From assembly GCA_913030825.1 (NCBI GenBank), contig CAJWCU010000011.1:1-64000 (forward strand): a DNA stretch of 64,000 nucleotides, in the 5' to 3' direction. Source of the DNA: an uncultured Rhodospirillaceae bacterium. Its GTDB lineage: Bacteria; Pseudomonadota; Alphaproteobacteria; Rhodospirillales; Casp-alpha2. The position numbers and the translations under genes were made by a program. The notes beneath the pieces were generated by a model. The model was not told the DNA's origin, ran no database searches, and saw only the letters and a program-made list of their open reading frames with translations. Shown piece after piece: positions 25,537 to 34,655 of the stretch; the stretch's first letter is position 1; each line of letters starts with the position of its first letter.

Positions 25537-26106
25537 CTATTTCAATCGCGCCTGGACGCCCGGCGGCAGGTCGGATGCAACGGCGGCCAGGTCGCTCGGG
25601 AAATAGCTGCGGCCGTTACATTCGCCGTTGAAGCGGCCGGACATCTCGGAAAATTCGCGGACGGCCTTGTTGTGCCGGTCGACGGCGGCACGGCGCTCGT
25701 CCACCCAGGCGTTGTATTCGGCGACCTGGGCCGCGTAGGTCTTGCGCAACTTGGGGTCGGTGACCGCCGCCACGGCCTGTTTCTGAAGTTTCGGGCCGGC
25801 TTCTTGTATCTTGCCGTCCAGGGCGCGGATCGCCGCCTTGTCCGCCGCGACACGGGCGCCGACGCCGTCGATGCCATGGGCCAGAACCAGACAAGCTTTC
25901 AACACCTCCGGCGTCATGATCCCGGCGCCGTAGGACTTGCCGTTTCCTTCATGCAGGCGCGGCGGCGCTTCCTTGGCGGCTTTGACCATTGTGTCGAGCA
26001 AGCCGTCGTCGGCCCGTGCCGGACCGGACTGCCCCGCGATCAAAGCCGAGAACAGAAGGCCGGCCAAGGCGGGGAGGGGGAACGGTCGACGGCGGAAATG
26101 AGGCAT
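25537..26106 (-). CDS. Exported helical protein, unknown
   Basis: About 189 residues from ATG 26106, where a signal peptide begins (RRRPFPLPALAGLLFSALIA, cleavage near ARAD). The mature part is helical and rich in Ala, Lys and Glu (RVAADKAAIRALDGKIQEAG; AAQVAEYNAWVDERRAAVDR), probably a short coiled coil, with two cysteines. No family is recognised. It ends convergently close to the aspartic protease gene. Confidence 0.55.
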   Translation of the reverse strand: MPHFRRRPFPLPALAGLLFSALIAGQSGPARADDGLLDTMVKAAKEAPPRLHEGNGKSYGAGIMTPEVLKACLVLAHGIDGVGARVAADKAAIRALDGKIQEAGPKLQKQAVAAVTDPKLRKTYAAQVAEYNAWVDERRAAVDRHNKAVREFSEMSGRFNGECNGRSYFPSDLAAVASDLPPGVQARLK

Positions 26107-26255
26107 GCGGATAGCCCTGTGGTTGGAAATGCCGGTGATGAATGGAAACGATATCACGGAGGGCATCCATAACCCATTGCGGTGATTGGATCAAAGACGC
26201 GTGAGGATGTCGCCTGGGGCTCGCGTTAACCAAGAAACGGGCGCATATTAGGGGT

Positions 26256-26717
26256 ATGGTTGAAATCGTATCCGGCAGCGGTCTGACCCGAATCCTCACG
26301 ACGAACGAGGTGCAGGAGGATCGGGTGTACTTCGACAACCTGGCTCGGGCGGCCGATGCCCAGGATCGGCGCGCGGCGATTCGCGGGGCCGGACTTTCCC
26401 GCGCGGTCGAAGCCGATGCCTTGGCCCGCGCCGCCACCGCGGATGCCGCCGCCGCGGCGGAACAGCCGGATGACGACACGGCCAGCCGACGTCCGCGGTT
26501 CGCGGACCTGTTCGACAACCCGGACGCCGTCAATCGCGCGCTGGAGGAGACCCAGGGCGTCGATCGCGTTCTGAGCGAGGGCGAACGCCTGCGTCAGGCG
26601 GCGGTCCTGGAGGATGCCTTCCGGCGGTCCTATTTCATTTCCATGGTCGATCCGGGAAGGGCGATGACAATGATCAGCCCACGCGAAACGGTGGGACCGT
26701 TGGAAGACGATTATTGA
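26256..26717 (+). CDS. Unknown Ala-rich protein
   Basis: A 153-residue soluble protein, Ala/Arg/Asp-rich, with segments EDRVYFDNLARAADAQDRRA and a second region RPRFADLFDNPDAVNRALEE. The C-terminus has FRRSYFISMVDPGRAMTMI. No known fold is recognised. It lies between an exported protein and the DUF6961-like/fliN pair, on the opposite strand to both. Confidence 0.5.
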   Translation: MVEIVSGSGLTRILTTNEVQEDRVYFDNLARAADAQDRRAAIRGAGLSRAVEADALARAATADAAAAAEQPDDDTASRRPRFADLFDNPDAVNRALEETQGVDRVLSEGERLRQAAVLEDAFRRSYFISMVDPGRAMTMISPRETVGPLEDDY

Positions 26718-26760
26718 ATATCTTCTAGTAGACCGGCGTCTTTGGCTGTCTGACGGACTG

Positions 26761-26952
26761 CTAGTTGAGGGCGGTTTTGCCCGGCGCGTCGGAAAGAAGC
26801 TCTTCCGTGGCGCGCACGACCCGCAGCCAGACCGATTTGGCGGCCCGGTCGTGCATCTGGTCGGCTTTGACTTGTGCGCCGATCGGCGCCATTTCGCCGA
26901 ATTCCTGAATCATCAGATTGGCGGCGCGGTAGATTTCGCTATCGGTGGCCAT
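26761..26952 (-). CDS. DUF6961-like small protein
   Basis: A 63-residue protein from ATG 26952. It begins ATDSEIYRAANLMIQEFGEM and has KSVWLRVVRATEELLSD near the end, close in plan to the mobile-element protein at 1672-1872 (DRDIYRCAKLLIDRYG ... WKGIKVAVGHLL). The family is small, helical and of unknown role. It is 81 bases downstream of fliN on the same strand, so the two may be transcribed together. Confidence 0.55.
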   Translation of the reverse strand: MATDSEIYRAANLMIQEFGEMAPIGAQVKADQMHDRAAKSVWLRVVRATEELLSDAPGKTALN

Positions 26953-27033
26953 GGCGTCTGCCTTTACTTTCAAGCCCGATCTCCGAGAGAGGGATTGGGT
27001 GCCCGGCCACGGTGGCGCGGGCTTCAAGCGGCC

Positions 27034-27327
27034 TTACTGCTTCAGAGTCTGTCCGATCTTCAGGACTTCCGTCAGGGTGACGCCCAGGCGGTCCTCGACG
27101 ACGACGACCTCGCCCTTGGCGACCAGACGGTTATTGGCATGAATTTCGATGTTCTCGCCGACGGAACGGTTCAATTCCACGACGGCACCACGACCCAGTT
27201 TCAGGATCTGGCTGATCGGCATGTCGGCGGTCCCCAGGACGGCGGTGATTTCCACCTGCACGTCGTATAGGGCGTGGACCTTGTCGTCTTCCTGCGTGCC
27301 GTCGTCGGGGGCGCTGTCTTCTGCCAT
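27034..27327 (-). CDS. fliN: Flagellar motor switch protein FliN
   Basis: A 97-residue protein with the complete SpoA/FliN domain: YDVQVEITAVLGTADMPISQ, ILKLGRGAVVELNRSVGENI, NNRLVAKGEVVVVEDRLGVT. FliN forms the cytoplasmic C-ring of the flagellar motor with FliG and FliM. The short acidic N-terminus is normal for this class. No other flagellar gene lies in the window, so fliN is here outside a flagellar cluster. Confidence 0.9.
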   Translation of the reverse strand: MAEDSAPDDGTQEDDKVHALYDVQVEITAVLGTADMPISQILKLGRGAVVELNRSVGENIEIHANNRLVAKGEVVVVEDRLGVTLTEVLKIGQTLKQ

Positions 27328-27443
27328 GATCTCGCTCCGTTTCCTGACGCGAAAAGTTACGCGCCATTAACCCTGAATTTGACCAGAACTTCCTTAAGCA
27401 TTCCTTAGCGGGCGTGGAAGTTTGGCAACCTCCGGGCCCGCCG

Positions 27444-28034
27444 TCAGATGCCGCCGCCCTGGTCCAAAAGGCCCGTCAAATGCCGCACCCGGGTCAGTAG
27501 ATCATGCAGGGAATCTTCACGAAAACCATGTGATTCCAATTGCTTGAGAGTATTCATCAGGTAGTCGCGATTGAGCCCGCTGTTACCCGCCGCCGACATG
27601 ATCAATTCCGCCGACCGTTCGGGGCCGAGATCGCCCGCATATTGCGGATGGTCCGGGTCGGTCACGAAGGTATAGGCGGCGACGGTGCGGCCGTCTTCCA
27701 GGGTGAGATCGACGACGGCGGGTCGGTAGGCATAGCCCGTCAGTTCCCGTTCGTTCAGATAGGCGATGACCCCATCGCGGGCGGCGGCCTCGATCCGAAA
27801 GGCCACGCCGTCGCAACGCCCGCCGCTGTCGAGGCCGAGAACCAGGCCCGGCCGCTCCGGCGTGCCCCGGTAGTGATGCGAATAGATGCAGAAGGCCCGG
27901 TGATAACCGTCGAGGCCCGCGGCCTTTCGATCGATATGCGCGAACCCCGGGTTCCACATCAACGAGCCGTAGCCGAACACCCATTCGATTCCGGCCAGGG
28001 CTTCGTCGGTGATCGGTGTGATGGGCTGCGTCAT
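27444..28034 (-). CDS. chaC: Gamma-glutamylcyclotransferase, ChaC-type
   Basis: A 196-residue protein. The family signature WVFGYGSLMWNPGF is near the start and the catalytic Glu is probably in YLNERELTGYAYRP. ChaC enzymes split glutathione into 5-oxoproline and Cys-Gly in the cytoplasm. A short open frame (28031-28213) precedes it on the same strand with an ATGA overlap but has no sign of coding. The gene appears to be monocistronic. Confidence 0.88.
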   Translation of the reverse strand: MTQPITPITDEALAGIEWVFGYGSLMWNPGFAHIDRKAAGLDGYHRAFCIYSHHYRGTPERPGLVLGLDSGGRCDGVAFRIEAAARDGVIAYLNERELTGYAYRPAVVDLTLEDGRTVAAYTFVTDPDHPQYAGDLGPERSAELIMSAAGNSGLNRDYLMNTLKQLESHGFREDSLHDLLTRVRHLTGLLDQGGGI

Positions 28035-28357
28035 GGTGCGGGTCGTTCCGGTTGCGGCTGGTCGGCGGCCATTGGCGGGCCGATTCGTTTCATTCTTCGT
28101 ACGGCTTCTCGGAAGCGTCGAATCACGACCTTGGTGACTGCGGGCTCCAAAACCCTACGGCAACCGGGGGTTTTTCCTGGTTCACGCCGATCACGGGGCG
28201 CTTTCATTGACAAGCCAAGTCATGGACGTCAACGATTGTCACAGAATCATAACAAAAGACGTTCCGCTGCTTGCGTTTTTCTTTCGGATACGAAAGCAGC
28301 GGTTCCGGAGGATGCGGAGAAAATCCGAAAGGCAGCGCGGGACAGAGGGGCTGACCC
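28035..28357. other. Intergenic region, 323 bp
   Basis: Divergent space between chaC and the small gene at 28358. It has TTGACA at 28208-28213 but no convincing -10 at normal spacing. A weak AAAACCC/GGGTTTT hairpin followed by T lies near 28149-28175. No RNA gene is seen. Confidence 0.35.
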
Positions 28358-28591
28358 ATGAGGCACCCGACACGGGACGGCGACAAGGTTTACGAAGTCG
28401 CCATCTATAACAAAGACGTCCGGTCCTTGGTCAAGGACAACCAATCTCACATTCTATTCGACGACAACTGGGCCGACGCCCAGGTGCACGATGTCGTGGC
28501 CAAAGATGAAAGCCAGGCGCGTGAGATGATCGCCGAGCGGTATCCGCCCGACGACGGCTTCGTCATTCAGTGGGTCGACCAGGCGTCTTAA
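28358..28591 (+). CDS. Unknown small protein
   Basis: A 77-residue acidic protein with GAGGGG eight bases before the ATG. The sequence DKVYEVAIYNKDVRSLVKDN ... ESQAREMIAERYPPDDGFVI looks like a small alpha-beta domain: two strands and a helix, ending in VIQWVDQAS. I do not recognise a family, though small proteins of this appearance are conserved in related bacteria to my recollection. Confidence 0.6.
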   Translation: MRHPTRDGDKVYEVAIYNKDVRSLVKDNQSHILFDDNWADAQVHDVVAKDESQAREMIAERYPPDDGFVIQWVDQAS

Positions 28592-28690
28592 GACGCTGAC
28601 GACCGGACGGGCCGCCGCGGCCTTGCGTTAACGCACTCTGGGCTTCACGGCTTATATGCGTTAGGGCGCGCCTAGGTGACGCCTTTTGCT

Positions 28691-30358
28691 TCATGCGGGG
28701 CGATTTTTTGCGCGTTCCGCGTCGCGCAATGATTTGCGGCGAATTTTACCCGTGGCCGTCATCGGCAGCGTGTCGACGAATTCGATCAGGCGCGGATATT
28801 CGTGGGACGAAAGGCGCGTTTTCACGAAATCGCGGATGGCGGCTTCGATTGCAGGTCCGGCGGTTTCCCCCGGCATCAGGATGATGAAGGCTTTGACGGC
28901 CTCGGTACGTACGGGATCGGGCACACCGACGACGGCGGCCAATTGCACGGCCGGGTGGCGGCTCAGACAGTCCTCGATCTCGCCGGGGCCGATGCGGTAA
29001 CCGGCCGAGGTGATGACATCGTCGCCGCGCCCGACGAACCACAGATAGCCGTCGTCGTCGCGATACCCCCGGTCGCCCAATACCCACCAATCGCCGCGCC
29101 GGTTGGCTTCGGCGGCCTGGGGGTTGTTCCAATAGCTTAACAGCATCACCGGATCCGGCGCGCGGCAGGCGAGGTCACCTTCGCGGTCCGGCGGCAGGAC
29201 GTTGCCGTCCTCGTCGACCACATCGACGATGTGACCCGGGGCGGGGCGGCCGACGGACCCCGGCTTGACCGGCATGATCTCGGCGCAATTGGCGGTGATG
29301 ATGTTGCATTCCGTTTGGCCGTAGAATTCGTTGACCGTCAGGCCCAAGGCGTCGCGGCTCCAATGGATCAATTCGGCGCCGACCGGTTCGCCCGCCGACG
29401 CAATAGACCGCAAACCAAGGTCGTAACGCGTGCCGATGTCCGGAACCTTGCTCATCAGGCGCAGGGCCGTCGGCGGCATGAAGGTGTTGCGTACGCCGAG
29501 CCGCGCCATCAGGGCGAGGGCTTCTTCCGGATCGAATTTACGCGCACGGTGCGCGACGACCGGCACGCCCAGATGCCAGGAACACATCAGCGCGTTCATC
29601 AGTCCCCCGATCCAGGCCCAATCGGCGGGTGTCCACATCAAGTCGCCCGGCCGGCCCAGGAAATTGTGGAACATCTCCGCCGCCGGCATGTGGCCCAGCA
29701 GCACCCGATGGGCATGCAGCGCGCCCTTGGGGTTCCCCGTGGTGCCCGATGTATAGATGATCAGGCCCGGATCATCGGCGGCGGTATCGGCGGGCGTGAA
29801 GGCGTCCGACGCGCGGCTCAGTTCCGACCAGAAATCGATAAACCCGACAGTTCCCGTCTCGCCGCCGTCTTGCCCGGCGTCGATGACGAGGACGGTGGCC
29901 AGGTCCGGCAAGCGGTCGCGGATCGCATCGACTTTCGGCAGATTGGCGAGGTCGGTGATCAGCGCCGCCGCGCCGGCGTCGGCCAAACGGTATTCAAGGG
30001 CATCCTCACCGAACAGGGTGAACAGCGGGATCGTGATCAGCCCCGCCTTCCAGGCCGCGACGTGGGTCACCGCCGCCTCGACCGACTGTGGCAGCAGCAC
30101 GCCGATGCGGTCGCCGGGCGCAAGCCCGCGCGCCCGGAACAGGTTGGCGGCTTGGTTCGAAAGGGCGCGGATGGCGCCGAAACTGTAAGTGACGGTATCG
30201 GCCGTGCCGCCCGCGCCGGACGCGACGATCAGCGCCGGTGCGTCCGCGTTGCGCGCGGCTTGTCGGTCGCAGACATCGACGCCCATGTTGAAGCGCGCGG
30301 GAATGTCCCAGGAGAAAGATCGGTAGAGGTCGTCGTAGCTATCGCTTTTGATCAGCAT
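28691..30358 (-). CDS. Acyl-CoA synthetase (AMP-forming)
   Basis: About 555 residues from ATG 30358, with GGAAGG upstream. The P-loop motif YTSGTTGNPKGALHAH, adenylate-binding NEFYGQTECNII and the hinge/terminal lysine region TATGKIRRKSLRDAE are intact. It belongs to the acetyl-, medium-chain and aryl-CoA ligase branch; the substrate pocket cannot be judged by eye. It activates a carboxylic acid with ATP and CoA in the cytoplasm. No beta-oxidation genes are beside it. Confidence 0.88.
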   Translation of the reverse strand: MLIKSDSYDDLYRSFSWDIPARFNMGVDVCDRQAARNADAPALIVASGAGGTADTVTYSFGAIRALSNQAANLFRARGLAPGDRIGVLLPQSVEAAVTHVAAWKAGLITIPLFTLFGEDALEYRLADAGAAALITDLANLPKVDAIRDRLPDLATVLVIDAGQDGGETGTVGFIDFWSELSRASDAFTPADTAADDPGLIIYTSGTTGNPKGALHAHRVLLGHMPAAEMFHNFLGRPGDLMWTPADWAWIGGLMNALMCSWHLGVPVVAHRARKFDPEEALALMARLGVRNTFMPPTALRLMSKVPDIGTRYDLGLRSIASAGEPVGAELIHWSRDALGLTVNEFYGQTECNIITANCAEIMPVKPGSVGRPAPGHIVDVVDEDGNVLPPDREGDLACRAPDPVMLLSYWNNPQAAEANRRGDWWVLGDRGYRDDDGYLWFVGRGDDVITSAGYRIGPGEIEDCLSRHPAVQLAAVVGVPDPVRTEAVKAFIILMPGETAGPAIEAAIRDFVKTRLSSHEYPRLIEFVDTLPMTATGKIRRKSLRDAERAKNRPA

Positions 30359-30477
30359 GATACGCAGCAACCTTCCAAGGCTTCCGATCCGTTTGATGGG
30401 AAGCGCTCAACGGGTTTAGCAACCCGCGGTTGGGCGGGCAATTTTCTTGAGAGGGCGTGTCGGTAGGTTGACGGCGG

Positions 30478-31602
30478 CTACTTGAATGCGGCCATGTCCT
30501 GGCCGTCGGATTCGAAGTATCGATATGCCTCGACCGTCTCGATCAGCACGCCGTCGTATCCCTGGGCGATCAAGCCATAGACGAAGGACTTCGGATCGCC
30601 ATAGATGATCTTGTGCCATTCGGGCCGCCAATATTCGACGAAATAGCGGTCCGGGTCGGTCGGGTAGGGGGCGGTGATCCAGCGCGGCCCACCGGATCGC
30701 CAGCCGGGCTGCCAATAGAACCGATAGGTCGCCGCCGTACCGACGTCCATGCGGGCCAAGACCATGCGCTTGGCGCCCAGCTTCTTGTACTTCATGGTTT
30801 CGATGGCGCGCTTGGAGAAGGGCTGGCGGCCATGAAATACGTCAACCATGACCATGTCGTAATTGGTGTCGTGAAGCTTGAGCGCGAATTCGGTTTCCGT
30901 GCCGAAGGCCGTGGTATCACGCAGATAGACGAAGTTCTCGGCACTGGACATGGACAGGATATTGTTCGGGTTCTCACGGAACGGCCGGGACGGGTAGGAC
31001 GGTAGCTTGTTGATGAACGACAGTTCCTTGTCCGCCACGAAGGGCAGGAACCCCCGGCGGGTGCTGGCGCGCAGAATTTCATCGACTTTTTTGGGCTGCT
31101 TCGCGAAATCCATGGTCAGGATGCTGACCCGGTTCTGCTTGGCGACCCCGATCAAGCGATCGAAGATTTCCTTCTGATCCTTGCTCGTCGGTTTGCCGAA
31201 TTCTTCATAGCCGTAGAACATGCCGTCCTGCAGTACGGCGTCGATGGACAGCATGTAGGCCCGGGCAGGAAACACCTTCCGGTTATCGACCTCGTCGTGC
31301 TTTTCCAATAATTCCATGCCGTTATGGGTCATGATGACGAAGTTCGGATTCATCGACCGGGCATACTCGGCGATCTTCGAGACCAGCTTGCGCATTTCGT
31401 CCCGGTAATTGGTCAGACGGCCCAGCACCGGCGCCTGCGGCAGGCCGGGTGCCTGCAATGCCTCGCCCTGGACACGGACCTGACCGGGGCCGCCCGGCTG
31501 GGGTGCCTGGGCGCCGGCCGTCGAAGGCAGGACCACGGACGCGCCCGCGACCAGCGCGGCGGCGATCACCGAAAGAGCGGTTTTTCGAAACGGTTTCATC
31601 AT
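30478..31602 (-). CDS. Exported TM1410/GH114-like putative glycosidase
   Basis: About 374 residues; ATG 31602 or the next codon (GGGA close upstream). A signal peptide with cleavage near TAGAQA is followed by a Pro/Gln linker and an alpha/beta-barrel pattern: NPNFVIMTHNGMELLEK, MLSIDAVLQDGMFYG, VSILTMDFAKQPKKV, MVMVDVFHG, ARMDVGTAATYRFYW and GYDGVLIETVEAY. This fits MJ1477/TM1410-type proteins related to endo-alpha-1,4-polygalactosaminidases. It may cleave an extracellular or periplasmic polysaccharide. The activity is inferred from fold resemblance only. Confidence 0.7.
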   Translation of the reverse strand: MMKPFRKTALSVIAAALVAGASVVLPSTAGAQAPQPGGPGQVRVQGEALQAPGLPQAPVLGRLTNYRDEMRKLVSKIAEYARSMNPNFVIMTHNGMELLEKHDEVDNRKVFPARAYMLSIDAVLQDGMFYGYEEFGKPTSKDQKEIFDRLIGVAKQNRVSILTMDFAKQPKKVDEILRASTRRGFLPFVADKELSFINKLPSYPSRPFRENPNNILSMSSAENFVYLRDTTAFGTETEFALKLHDTNYDMVMVDVFHGRQPFSKRAIETMKYKKLGAKRMVLARMDVGTAATYRFYWQPGWRSGGPRWITAPYPTDPDRYFVEYWRPEWHKIIYGDPKSFVYGLIAQGYDGVLIETVEAYRYFESDGQDMAAFK

Positions 31603-31725
31603 TTTCCCGTACAGGCTTCTTGCCACGGATACCTTATCGGGCAAGGGTTAACCAGTCCTTATCCGGTGAGAGATCGGGCCCAAGGGCGTCTTGTTCCCCC
31701 GGGTCGCGCAGAGTAGATTGCCGCC

Positions 31726-33786
31726 ATGCAACAAAGCCCTCAATTCCAGGCTACCGCCTGCCCCCACGATTGCCCGTCGACCTGCGCGCTTGAGGTCGAG
31801 GTGCTGGACGAAACCACCATCGGCCGGGTGCGTGGTAACCCGCGCAACGATTACACGGCCGGTGTCATCTGCGCCAAGGTCGCGGCCTACCGCGAACGGG
31901 TCCACCATCCGGAGCGCGTGACCAAGCCGCTGCAACGCGTCGGCGCCAAGGGATCGGGGGAATTCCGTGAAATTTCATGGGACGACGCCATCGACGAAGT
32001 CGCGAACGCGATCGAAAAAGCGCGGGCTCAATACGGCGCAGAGGCCGTCTGGCCCTATCACTTTGCTGGCACCATGGGCCTTGTGCAACGGGATTCTATT
32101 CATCGGTTCCGCCACGCGTTCGGCTTTTCCCGCGAACATGAAACCATCTGCGTGACCACGGCCTGCAACGGCTGGACCGCCGGCCACGGCAAGATCTGGG
32201 GCGCCGATCCGCGCGAGATGGCGGAATCGGACCTGATCGTCGTATGGGGCGGGAACCCGGTCTCGACCCAGGTCAACGTCATGACCCATATCGCCAAGGC
32301 GCGGAAAACGCGGGGCGCCAAGCTGGTCGTCATCGATCCCTACCGCACGCCGACGGCGGCCCAGGCGGACATCCACATTCCGGTTAAGCCGGGCACCGAC
32401 GGTGCGCTCGCCTGTGCGGTGATGAACGTGCTGTTTGAAGAAGGCTTCGCCGATTGGGACTATATGCGGGAATACACGGACGGCCCCGAACGCCTGCAGC
32501 AGCACCTTTCGACCCGCACGCCCGAATGGGCCGAGGCCATCACCGGCATCCCAGCCGACAACATCCGCGATTTGGCTCGGCTTTACGGCAAGACGGAACG
32601 CGCCTACCTGCGCTGCGGATATGGATTCACCCGTTCGCGCAACGGCGCCGCCAACATGCACGCGGTGACTTGTTTGCCGGCTGTGACGGGGAAATGGAAA
32701 CACCGGGGCGGTGGCGCGTTGTTTTCCAACCGCGAGCTTTACGGTGTCGACAGTACGCTGATCAAAGGCCTGGACGTCGTGGATACAAACACGCGTGCCC
32801 TCGACATGTCGCAGATCGGCCGTGTCCTGACGGGCGACGAGGCGGCGCTGAAGGGCGGCCCGCCGGTCACCGTCCTGTTCAATCAGAACATCAACCCGGC
32901 CGAGGTCGCCCCTGAAACGACCAAGGTCATCGACGGCATGATGCGCGATGATCTGTTCACCTGCGTCCACGAACAGTTCATGACGGCGTCGGCCAAGCTC
33001 GCCGATATCGTCCTGCCGGCGACCATGTTCCTGGAGCATGAGGACATGTACCAGGGCGGTGGCCATGTCTACCTCCAGGTCCATAAGGCATTGATCGAAG
33101 CACCCGGCGAGTGCCGCTCCAACGTCGAGGTCATCAACGGCATCGCTCGGCGGCTGGGGTCGGACTACCCGGCCTTTCACATGACGGCCTGGGAATTGAT
33201 CGACGACGCGTTGAAACGCGGCGGGCGGCCCGGTGCCGACGAGGTCCATGCCGAGGGCTGGCTCGACTGCACCAAATCCTTCGAAGACGCGCATTTTCTG
33301 GACGGTTTCGGCCATGCCGACGGCAGGTTCCATTTCGCCGCCGACTGGTCGGCAATCGGCGCAGATTACGACGCCATGTCGTCCCTGCCGGATCACCTGG
33401 ACGTCATCGACGGGCCGACCGACGCTCATCCGTACCGACTGGTCGCCGCACCGGCGCGGCGGTTCCTCAACACCTCGTTCACGGAAACGCCGTCGAGCCG
33501 CAAGAAGGAAGGCCGCCCGACGGCCCTGATCCATCCGGACACTTGCGCCACACTCGGCCTGGCGGAAGACGATCAGGTCCGCCTGGGCAACGAGCTGGGC
33601 AGCGTCGTCGTCCACGTGCGGCCGTTCGACGGTTTGCAGGCGTATACGGTCGTGGTCGAAGGCATTTGGCCCAACGATGCCTTCGTCGAAGGACGCGGCA
33701 TCAACACGATCGTCAGCGCCGATGCGGCGTTGCCGGGCGGTGGGGCGGCGTTCCACGACACGGCCGTCTGGATGCGCCCGGCGTGA
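31726..33786 (+). CDS. Molybdopterin oxidoreductase, BisC/formate dehydrogenase-like
   Basis: A 686-residue enzyme. The N-terminal 4Fe-4S site is visible as CPHDCPSTC with a fourth Cys in GVICAKV. Molybdopterin-guanine dinucleotide contacts include DLIVVWGGNPVSTQ and LVVIDPYRTPTA, and a C-terminal dinucleotide-binding domain holds DDQVRLGNELGSVVVHVRP. No Tat signal is present, so it is cytoplasmic. The group includes catalytic subunits acting on formate, polysulfide or unknown substrates; no partner subunits are beside it. Confidence 0.88.
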   Translation: MQQSPQFQATACPHDCPSTCALEVEVLDETTIGRVRGNPRNDYTAGVICAKVAAYRERVHHPERVTKPLQRVGAKGSGEFREISWDDAIDEVANAIEKARAQYGAEAVWPYHFAGTMGLVQRDSIHRFRHAFGFSREHETICVTTACNGWTAGHGKIWGADPREMAESDLIVVWGGNPVSTQVNVMTHIAKARKTRGAKLVVIDPYRTPTAAQADIHIPVKPGTDGALACAVMNVLFEEGFADWDYMREYTDGPERLQQHLSTRTPEWAEAITGIPADNIRDLARLYGKTERAYLRCGYGFTRSRNGAANMHAVTCLPAVTGKWKHRGGGALFSNRELYGVDSTLIKGLDVVDTNTRALDMSQIGRVLTGDEAALKGGPPVTVLFNQNINPAEVAPETTKVIDGMMRDDLFTCVHEQFMTASAKLADIVLPATMFLEHEDMYQGGGHVYLQVHKALIEAPGECRSNVEVINGIARRLGSDYPAFHMTAWELIDDALKRGGRPGADEVHAEGWLDCTKSFEDAHFLDGFGHADGRFHFAADWSAIGADYDAMSSLPDHLDVIDGPTDAHPYRLVAAPARRFLNTSFTETPSSRKKEGRPTALIHPDTCATLGLAEDDQVRLGNELGSVVVHVRPFDGLQAYTVVVEGIWPNDAFVEGRGINTIVSADAALPGGGAAFHDTAVWMRPA

Positions 33787-33797
33787 CCGACCCGCAT

Positions 33798-34598
33798 ATG
33801 AACAGCCACATCATCGTCGTCGGCAACGAAAAGGGCGGCAGCGGGAAATCGACCACGGCCATGCATCTGGCGGTTGGACTGATGCGCGCGGGCCAGTCCG
33901 TCGCCGTGATGGACACGGACGTGCGCCAGGGCTCGCTCCGCCGGTTCCTGGAAAACCGACGGGCCTACGCCCAATCCATCCCGGGCAAGGTGCCAATGCC
34001 CGAGTACCTGGAGGTCGCCCCCGGCGAGGACAGCGACGGCACGGAAATGCTGACCGAGGTTTTGGCCCAGGCGCGGGACAAGGCCGAGGTCGTCATCATC
34101 GACACGCCGGGTCACGCGACGCCGCTGTCGGAAGAAGTCCACTCCCACGCCGACACCCTGATCACGCCGCTGAACGACAGCTTCGTCGACCTGGATGTCC
34201 TGGCGAAGGTCGAACTGGGCGACGAGTTGATCGTCAAGGGGCCCAGCCGCTATGCCGAGATGGTCTGGAAGCACAAAATCGCCCGTGCCCGGCGCGACGG
34301 CGGTAAGATCGATTGGATCGTTCTGCGCAACCGCCTGAGCCCGCTGGATTCCCGCAACCGGCAGGAAATGGAAAAGGCGCTGAAGCAATTGGCGAAGCGG
34401 ATCGGCTTCCGTTTTCTGCCCGGCTTCGGCGAACGCGTGATTTTCCGCGAATTGTTCCTCGCGGGCCTGACCATTATGGACATCAAGGAAACCGGCGACC
34501 CGGCGGTCATGTCGATGTCGCATTTGTCGGCCCGCCAGGAGGTCCGCGCGCTGATCAACGAACTGCATCTGCCGGTGGCGGCGGGTTCTGCGGATTAA
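33798..34598 (+). CDS. mipZ: Division-site positioning ATPase MipZ
   Basis: A 266-residue ParA/MinD-superfamily ATPase, from ATG 33798. The deviant Walker A is VGNEKGGSGKSTTAMHLAVG, Walker B is VVIIDTPGHATPL, and the family-specific segment MDTDVRQGSLRRFLENR is present. MipZ forms a polar gradient through ParB and inhibits FtsZ away from midcell in alphaproteobacteria. It begins eleven bases after the oxidoreductase stop and is followed by VWA and DnaJ-type genes, a neighbourhood that may be incidental. Confidence 0.92.
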   Translation: MNSHIIVVGNEKGGSGKSTTAMHLAVGLMRAGQSVAVMDTDVRQGSLRRFLENRRAYAQSIPGKVPMPEYLEVAPGEDSDGTEMLTEVLAQARDKAEVVIIDTPGHATPLSEEVHSHADTLITPLNDSFVDLDVLAKVELGDELIVKGPSRYAEMVWKHKIARARRDGGKIDWIVLRNRLSPLDSRNRQEMEKALKQLAKRIGFRFLPGFGERVIFRELFLAGLTIMDIKETGDPAVMSMSHLSARQEVRALINELHLPVAAGSAD

Positions 34599-34655
34599 CG
34601 CCGTTGCCACGCGCCTTCTCTGGCGAAACCCCTTCAAACGCCTTATCTTTTCGTC

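Noticed and set aside
28031-28213. 60-codon frame overlapping the chaC start
   Set aside because: No ribosome-binding site or family resemblance; extreme Arg/Pro content is typical of random high-GC frames.
31975-33756. Open frame of about 593 codons antisense to the molybdopterin oxidoreductase
   Set aside because: The sense protein has complete cofactor motifs; the antisense product has no recognisable features.
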